DNA of 60,459 nt, from positions 1 to 60,459 of the forward strand of contig CALANV010000001.1 in NCBI GenBank assembly GCA_937926175.1. Reading direction: 5' to 3'. The translations under genes and the position numbers were made by a program. Of this stretch, positions 55,787 through 60,459 are shown piece after piece. Under the pieces are notes generated by a model. The model was not told where the DNA came from, searched no databases, and saw nothing but the letters and a program-made list of their open reading frames with translations. The DNA is from an uncultured Rhodospirillales bacterium. GTDB taxonomy: Bacteria > Pseudomonadota > Alphaproteobacteria > CACIAM-22H2. Within the stretch, counting starts at the first letter, position 1, and each line of letters begins with the position of its first letter.

Positions 55787-56355
55787 CGGGAGTCCGGAGC
55801 TGTACCGGCAAAACCGAGATCACGCACCAGGTTCGCGATGCCCTGGATCAGAAGCAGAAGACCGGAGATGGGAATGGCAGCCTTCACCGGCCAGATCGGC
55901 GGGTTCCACGGCGTCCCGGTGCCCTCACCCTGCTGGTACGATGTTATGGCCATGTCGCCGCCGATCACGATCAGGACCAAGCAATAGGCCACGAAAAATA
56001 TGAAGGCTGCGGCGTCCATCCAGCGACGCGTTCGTGCGGAGCGGCCGACATAGAGCACGTCGATCCGAACATGCTGACGGTAGAGCAGCGCATATCCACC
56101 AGCGACCAGATATGCTGACGCGGACAGGTAGACCGTCAGTTCATTGCTCCAGATCGTCGGCTCACCGAAGGCCGAGCGCATGACCACCTCGTAAACGACG
56201 GCGGCGGTGACGATCAGGATCGTGAGTGCCCACGCGCTGCCGACCCAGTAGTTCAGGCGGTCGACAGCCCGAAACACGCGCGAGAGCGCTGAGGCGCCGG
56301 ACGGGCGTGACGGCGCCCCGTCCGGCGTAGACAGCGTACTGTTTTCGTGGCTCAT
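55783..56355 (-). CDS. TRAP transporter small permease (DctQ)
   Basis: A 190-aa protein with four membrane helices and the DctQ pattern VVYEVVMRSAFGEPTIWSNE, YALLYRQHVRIDVLYV and PVKAAIPISGLLLLIQGIAN. Overlapping stop/start codons on both sides (ATGA) show coupling within the operon. The ATG at 56355 is chosen for that overlap. The hydrophilic first 30 residues are cytoplasmic. Confidence 0.92.
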   Translation of the reverse strand: MSHENSTLSTPDGAPSRPSGASALSRVFRAVDRLNYWVGSAWALTILIVTAAVVYEVVMRSAFGEPTIWSNELTVYLSASAYLVAGGYALLYRQHVRIDVLYVGRSARTRRWMDAAAFIFFVAYCLVLIVIGGDMAITSYQQGEGTGTPWNPPIWPVKAAIPISGLLLLIQGIANLVRDLGFAGTAPDSR

Positions 56356-57395
56356 CAGGCGATCGCGCCGAGCTCCTTGAGCCACGCGATCTGGGAGTCG
56401 TAGGCCTTCTTCGCCAGCGGCGACTTCCGCGACCACTCTTCCCACGTCTTCTGGGCGAGGGCACGAATCTTGCCGAGCTCCTCATCCGACCATTCGATGA
56501 GCTCGACGCCGCTCGACTTCAGTTCCTTGAGAACACGAACATCTTCTACGGCGATCCGCTGTATCTGATCCCATGCCCACTCCCGAACCGCCGTCGAGAC
56601 GATCGCCTTCAGGTCGTCGGGAAGTTCCTTCCAGGCATTCGCATTCACTGCGAAGTCCTGCATCGGCATCGAGTGGCCGAACACGACTGGATATTTCGCG
56701 ACCTCGAAGAAGCCCATGCGCTGGTTCATGGAGAGCGTGCCCCAGTCCGCCGCATCCACGACACCCTTATCGAGCGACGAATACACTTCGCCGCCGGGCA
56801 CAACGACGGTCGATGCTCCGAGCTTCGTCATCACCTCGGCCACCATGCCCTGTGGCGAGCGGAACTTAAGCCCCTTGAAGTCCGCCATTGAGCGGATCGG
56901 CTTTTTCGAAACGATGGACTCGACGCCCCACCAGGTCACGCCGACCGGGTACACGTTGTAGCGGGCATAGGCCTCCCGCAGCATGTCATAGCCGCCGCGG
57001 TGATAAAACCATGCTTCAGCCTGCCAAGGATGGCGATAAGCGAAGTTCAAGTCGCCGATGACCGCGAAACCGGGATCCTTGCCGCTCCAATAGACAGGCG
57101 CGGAAGATTGTGCCTGAAGCACACCCGCCGAGACGGCATCGAATGTCTCGAATGCACCGACTACGGCCCCCGCAGGAAAGGGTTCGATCTCCAATCGGCC
57201 GCCCGTCAGCGTTTTGACCTGTTCGCAAAAATCCTGGAACACCTTGTAGGTGAGCTCGGATGCGCTCCACATGGACTGGCAGCGCCAGCGTATCGTCGAC
57301 TGGCCCGATACGATCGCAGGAGCCCCAAACGCCGCGATCGCGCTGCCTGCTGCCGCCGCTTTTAGGAATCGCCGTCTGTCTGTCTTTTTCATCAT
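56355..57395 (-). CDS. TRAP transporter substrate-binding protein (DctP)
   Basis: A 346-aa periplasmic receptor. The N-terminal Tat signal is DRRRFLKAAAAGSAIAAFGA. The DctP body includes IEPFPAGAVVGAFETFDAVS, KPIRSMADFKGLKFRSPQG and YSSLDKGVVDAADWG. The latter two hold the conserved Arg region that binds a carboxylate. The ATG at 57395 follows GGGGAGGAACG. A carboxylate substrate is expected for the family. The Tat signal could indicate folding before export. Confidence 0.92.
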   Translation of the reverse strand: MMKKTDRRRFLKAAAAGSAIAAFGAPAIVSGQSTIRWRCQSMWSASELTYKVFQDFCEQVKTLTGGRLEIEPFPAGAVVGAFETFDAVSAGVLQAQSSAPVYWSGKDPGFAVIGDLNFAYRHPWQAEAWFYHRGGYDMLREAYARYNVYPVGVTWWGVESIVSKKPIRSMADFKGLKFRSPQGMVAEVMTKLGASTVVVPGGEVYSSLDKGVVDAADWGTLSMNQRMGFFEVAKYPVVFGHSMPMQDFAVNANAWKELPDDLKAIVSTAVREWAWDQIQRIAVEDVRVLKELKSSGVELIEWSDEELGKIRALAQKTWEEWSRKSPLAKKAYDSQIAWLKELGAIA

Positions 57396-57432
57396 CACGT
57401 TCCTCCCCTCGTGCGGGCAGTTTAACACTGCC

Positions 57433-57458
57433 ATGTTTGTAATATGTTAGTAAAACAT
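57433..57458. promoter_or_regulatory. ATGTTT/AAACAT dyad before dctP
   Basis: ATGTTT, 14 bases, AAACAT in an AT-rich patch of the 109-base gap between GntR and dctP genes. It is a candidate operator for the GntR protein. It has only six-base arms. Confidence 0.4.
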
Positions 57459-57504
57459 CGACACGCGAGTCAATCTCGCGGCGTCCGCGCACGGACCGCG
57501 ATGA

Positions 57505-58257
57505 TCAGAAGCGTTCGTTGACGGTCGCGCGTGTAAAGGACTCGACGTAGTCCATCAGCCGATCGGCCGCAGCCATGGCCCGCTGTTCGTCACCGGCGGC
57601 GATCGCCTTCATGACGTTGGCATGGAAGCGCGTGGCGGTCTCGAGGTCACGCGCCTTGCGGTAGTGGAGGTAATAGAAACGGTGCGAGATTGCGATGCAT
57701 GGCTCCATGGCCGCCGCCGTAAAGCGATTTCGTGCGCACGCTAACGCGAAACGCGCTGCGCCTGAATGCAACCGCTGAAAGGCGACCACATCACCGGTAC
57801 GGCCGACGGCCAGCAGCTCCTCCGCCAACTGCGCGAAGCGCTCGGCTTCCGCCTGCGTACGACGGCGGGCCGCCCGACTCGCCGTCAGGCGTTCGAGCTC
57901 GCGACGGAGCTCGAGAAGGAGGAGCTGCTGCTCAACGTTGATCTCCGTGACACGTGCTCCATGCCGCCGGATGATTTCGACGAGATGGTCCGCTTCGAGA
58001 CGCTGAAGGGCTTCGCGGACCGGTGTCCGCCCAATTCCCAGGCGCTTGCTCAACTCCATTTCCGACCAGACGCTTCCTGGCGGCAGCTCCAAGTTGACGA
58101 TCATCTCCTGGAGCCTCAGCCGTGCTTGGTCGGCGAGGCCGAGCTTCTCCGTCTCCGGGGACGCTCTTTTACGGGCAGATTGGCTCGCCGCTGTGCGAAT
58201 GGCTTGGCGTCGCAGCGCGGACTTCTCTCGGGGAAGTGGCGTTGACATGTTCTTCAT
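57505..58257 (-). CDS. GntR-family transcriptional regulator (FCD/FadR type)
   Basis: A 250-aa regulator. The N-terminal 45 residues are basic and low-complexity. A winged helix follows (SEMELSKRLGIGRTPVREAL) and a C-terminal FCD domain (LLLLELRRELERLTASRAAR, RFHANVMKAIAAGDEQRA). FCD domains bind carboxylates via metal. The ATG at 58257 is used. A TTG two codons earlier is in frame. It likely controls the TRAP-dioxygenase-dehydrogenase genes downstream. Confidence 0.9.
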   Translation of the reverse strand: MKNMSTPLPREKSALRRQAIRTAASQSARKRASPETEKLGLADQARLRLQEMIVNLELPPGSVWSEMELSKRLGIGRTPVREALQRLEADHLVEIIRRHGARVTEINVEQQLLLLELRRELERLTASRAARRRTQAEAERFAQLAEELLAVGRTGDVVAFQRLHSGAARFALACARNRFTAAAMEPCIAISHRFYYLHYRKARDLETATRFHANVMKAIAAGDEQRAMAAADRLMDYVESFTRATVNERF

Positions 58258-58549
58258 GCGCAATTGGACTTTGCTAAATCATAATTGTGTGCCGGATCAC
58301 GGAACAACCCCTATACGCGCACTGGTTGTGGTGCGTATGCCTGCAGAACCCTTTCTTGGTCGGCGCCGCACGTGATTCAACATTGACGGTGCATCGGCGA
58401 TGCAGGTTCTTACGACGGTGAACAGGACGATCGGCGTGCTGAACGGCATGCGCCGCAGCTTACGACACGCCTCGGCCAGACCTGCGCAGCATCACATGGG
58501 ATCCCTCTCTTGCCGCATGTCCTGTAGGCCGCCGCCCCTGGAGCACGAC

Positions 58550-58563
58550 ATGATTTGCATCAA
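58550..58563. promoter_or_regulatory. FNR/FixK-like box
   Basis: ATGAT TTGC ATCAA, one mismatch from the symmetric TTGAT-N4-ATCAA consensus. There is no recognisable gene next to it, so it may be a relic or a chance match. Confidence 0.35.
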
Positions 58564-59306
58564 TCGCCAGGTCCAATCTTCGGCTGATGGCACTGGCAGG
58601 TGACGGCCGTCACAGGCAAAGTTTGAAGCAATTATTCCTAAAAGCCAGTTATGGCTTACGGCGCGTCTTTCAGCCGCGCCCGACGCCGCTCCTGTTCCGA
58701 GAGGGCTTGTAACGGCACGACTGACTTTCATGAGACCGGCGGATTGGCCGCTGCATTAGGAACGACGGCCAATGGTGCGGTGCCTGTGCGTGTATTAGCG
58801 CGCGACAAATCATCCGCGAGCCGCGGCCAGACCGCGACGCCATCCGGCGAATATCGAAAGAGTCGATGCTGAGTTGCCGTAGCAATGACGCTCACGCTCG
58901 ACTACGAATGGCTGCCAATCGCCGACATTGTAGCGGTTCGGATGTAGATCGAACGGCCACGACGTCCCGTAATCGCCCTGCAGGCTGCATCCTACGCCGT
59001 GCCAACGCCTGACAAGGGCTTGCGCCAGGTGAGCAGTGTGGCACCCGATACCGAGGCCACTCTTCAGCAGTCCGCGTCGTCGCCTGGACGCTGCGCACCG
59101 GCAGATTTTCGCCGACAAGTATCGGGGAACTCGTCGTGAGACGGTTGTGACGACCAACGCGCCCGTCCGGCGCGAGACGCTCTGGCTCTATGGTCGATCC
59201 TGGCCCAACATTGCCGTACGCATCCTGCCGGTGATGAATATGAGGACGCGCGGACCTTGCGGTCGCGAGTAGCGGAAGACGCTGTAGATAGGCGACAGAT
59301 CGAACC

Positions 59307-59352
59307 GATTGGCTGCGGCCACCTCGCTCGTTGCAGGTGGCCGCAGCCAATC
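59307..59352. repeat. Perfect 18-bp inverted repeat
   Basis: Arms GATTGGCTGCGGCCACCT and its exact complement around a 10-base loop CGCTCGTTGC. No T-tract on either side, so not a typical terminator. It may be a mobile-element end or recombinase target near the integrase. Confidence 0.85.
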
Positions 59353-59429
59353 AACCAGATGATGAGAAGTAAGTCGACTCACTCACGAGAATCAGGCCGA
59401 ACAAACATGACGCGCGTGCCTAAAAATGC

Positions 59430-59457
59430 TGCGCTCGTTTCACTGCGCTCGTTTCAC
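59430..59457. repeat. 14-bp tandem duplication
   Basis: Two adjacent copies of CTGCGCTCGTTTCA in the gene-poor region. It may be a simple slippage product. Confidence 0.75.
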
Positions 59458-60065
59458 ACGGATTTCGCTCGATACCCACATGCTTGAACCAACCGCGTGG
59501 TTGGAAACGCGCCGCCTCATCTTTTCGCATCCGTCTTCCGGACGCAGATCGCGCCCCTCCATGACATCTCATAGCTGCGCACGGACCGCGCCCAAGTAAC
59601 ATCGTTGCGCAATACAGATGTATCAGAATCGACCTTGATCTCCTTGAAATCGAACCGCCCATAAGGACTTTCCGCGTCGCACGCCCGGAAGGGCTTCTGC
59701 CCGTCCTCAATACATTGGCGCCAGTCTTGGCCGGATCATCGCAGAGCCGACGGAGCGTCCGGGACTGCGCTCGCGGTCGCGGCCTACCGGTTCGTGCCTG
59801 CCGGTGATCCCAACGCGATGCCACCCGATCAATCGGCGGTCGCGCGCCAAGTACAGGCAGGATTCCACCATCATCCTCTTGACGCTCCGCGGCGCTCCTC
59901 GCGCCATGCCACCTCTTGACCGGCCCTCTACCGAAAATCAAAGCGAAGGAGATCAGGACACCTCTTGGGAAATGATGGGCGTGTGTTCGATCGGGCCCAT
60001 GCCACGAAGATCCGCTCCTAAAACGGCGGCGCCTTTAATGCGCTCACGTCGACCCGCGTGATCGT

Positions 60066-60459
60066 GTGCGGATCTCGACCCGGACGGAGGATCGTGCTGC
60101 GGCTGAACGAGCCCGAGCCGAATGGATCCTCGGACGCGAGCGCGCCGCGCCGGCCGAACCGGCCCATCCGCCGATGGCCCGGGTCCCGACGTTCGGCGAG
60201 GTACTCGACGCCTACCTCGAATACAGCGACCGGCTCGCCAGCGCCGAGCAATCCCGGATCGCCGCCAGCCATCTGAAGCGGATCCTGGGGGCAGATCTGC
60301 CGATCACCGCGCTGGCGGCGGAAGAAACACAGCAAGCCTACGTCACGACCCGCTGGCAGAAGGAACGGCGAAGTGCGAACACGATCGCACGCGAAATCAC
60401 CGTGCTGCGGGCGGCACTGCATCGCGCCTTTGCCACTCACCCGCACCTCGTGCCGTTCA
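60066..60459 (+). CDS. Tyrosine recombinase/integrase, N-terminal part (cut by window end)
   Basis: An open frame of at least 131 codons that runs off the window. After VRISTRTEDRAAAERARAEW comes a core-binding SAM-like domain: VPTFGEVLDAYLEYSDRLAS, HLKRILGADLPITALAAEET, NTIAREITVLRAALHRAF. This pattern is typical of phage/island integrases before the catalytic R-H-R-Y domain. The frame opens at 60039 after TAA, and GTG at 60066 is the likely start or a remnant. The usual N-terminal arm-binding part seems missing. Confidence 0.65.
   Translation, partial: MRISTRTEDRAAAERARAEWILGRERAAPAEPAHPPMARVPTFGEVLDAYLEYSDRLASAEQSRIAASHLKRILGADLPITALAAEETQQAYVTTRWQKERRSANTIAREITVLRAALHRAFATHPHLVPF

Larger units (their letters stand above)
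58258..60065. other. 1.8-kb gene-poor region next to the integrase
   Basis: No supported gene on either strand. It holds the FNR-like box, perfect inverted repeat and 14-bp tandem repeat listed separately. One minus-strand frame at 58810-59157 contains some protein-like residues (YGTSWPFDLHPNRYN) without a recognisable family. Composition is mixed, consistent with decayed mobile DNA. Confidence 0.5.

Noticed and set aside
58810..59157. Minus-strand frame with some protein-like residues
   Set aside because: No family recognised, no ribosome site, and it overlaps other frames. It may be a fragment, so it is only mentioned in the gap note.
57486..59590. GCGCACGGACCGCG occurring near 57486 and 59577
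   Set aside because: A 14-base match in GC-rich DNA can arise by chance, and the flanks do not match.

Overview
The window is GC-rich DNA from a Gram-negative bacterium, most likely an alphaproteobacterium. Evidence for this is the 41-aa L36 that ends RFKARQG, a glcD-glcE-glcF glycolate oxidase operon, AzlC/AzlD, and DUF1194, DUF3108 and DUF2383 proteins. It also carries lipid A-type acyltransferase, OmpA and TRAP-transporter genes typical of this class. The genus cannot be fixed from the sequence alone.

Layout. (1) 0.1-25 kb is mostly chromosomal housekeeping and envelope genes: glcDEF, rpmJ, a methyltransferase, azlCD, trxC, 5-formyl-THF cyclo-ligase, small membrane and stress proteins, GTP-type PEP carboxykinase, and a ROK-like protein whose domain order is circularly permuted. 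DUF1194, DUF4398/OmpA envelope proteins, a PAP2 phosphatase, rnk, an LpxL-like acyltransferase, a GT4 and an ABC exporter follow. (2) 26.6-46 kb is a Wzx/Wzy-type exopolysaccharide locus. It has a Wzc-like co-polymerase/tyrosine kinase, six glycosyltransferases (GT4, GT9, GT2, GT4, GT2, GT2), a Wzy-like polymerase and a Tat-exported beta-helix protein. It also has a decayed CelD-type acetyltransferase, a Wzx flippase, a WcaJ-type priming transferase and a polysaccharide deacetylase. No Wza-type outer-membrane exporter is present. (3) 46.8-49 kb encodes a 720-aa RTX protein, probably type I secreted, whose N-terminal beta-helix resembles the Tat-exported protein in the polysaccharide locus. A lone receiver protein follows it.

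(4) 50-52 kb holds remnants of a prophage: a truncated small phage protein, a holin-like gene, and broken spanin-like frames. A methyltransferase gene sits among them. (5) 52.3-58.3 kb is a leftward catabolic cluster: GntR regulator, TRAP transporter (P, Q, M), a phytanoyl-CoA dioxygenase-family hydroxylase and a zinc alcohol dehydrogenase. This looks like uptake followed by two-step oxidation of an unknown organic acid. (6) 58.3-60.4 kb is gene-poor, with a perfect 18-bp inverted repeat and an FNR-like box. It ends in the 5' part of a tyrosine-recombinase integrase that runs off the window. Regions 4-6 look like an accessory island.

The most unusual items are the permuted ROK protein, the pair of related beta-helix proteins with different export routes, the acetyltransferase gene with two in-frame stops, and the phage/integrase remnants bracketing the dioxygenase-TRAP cluster.
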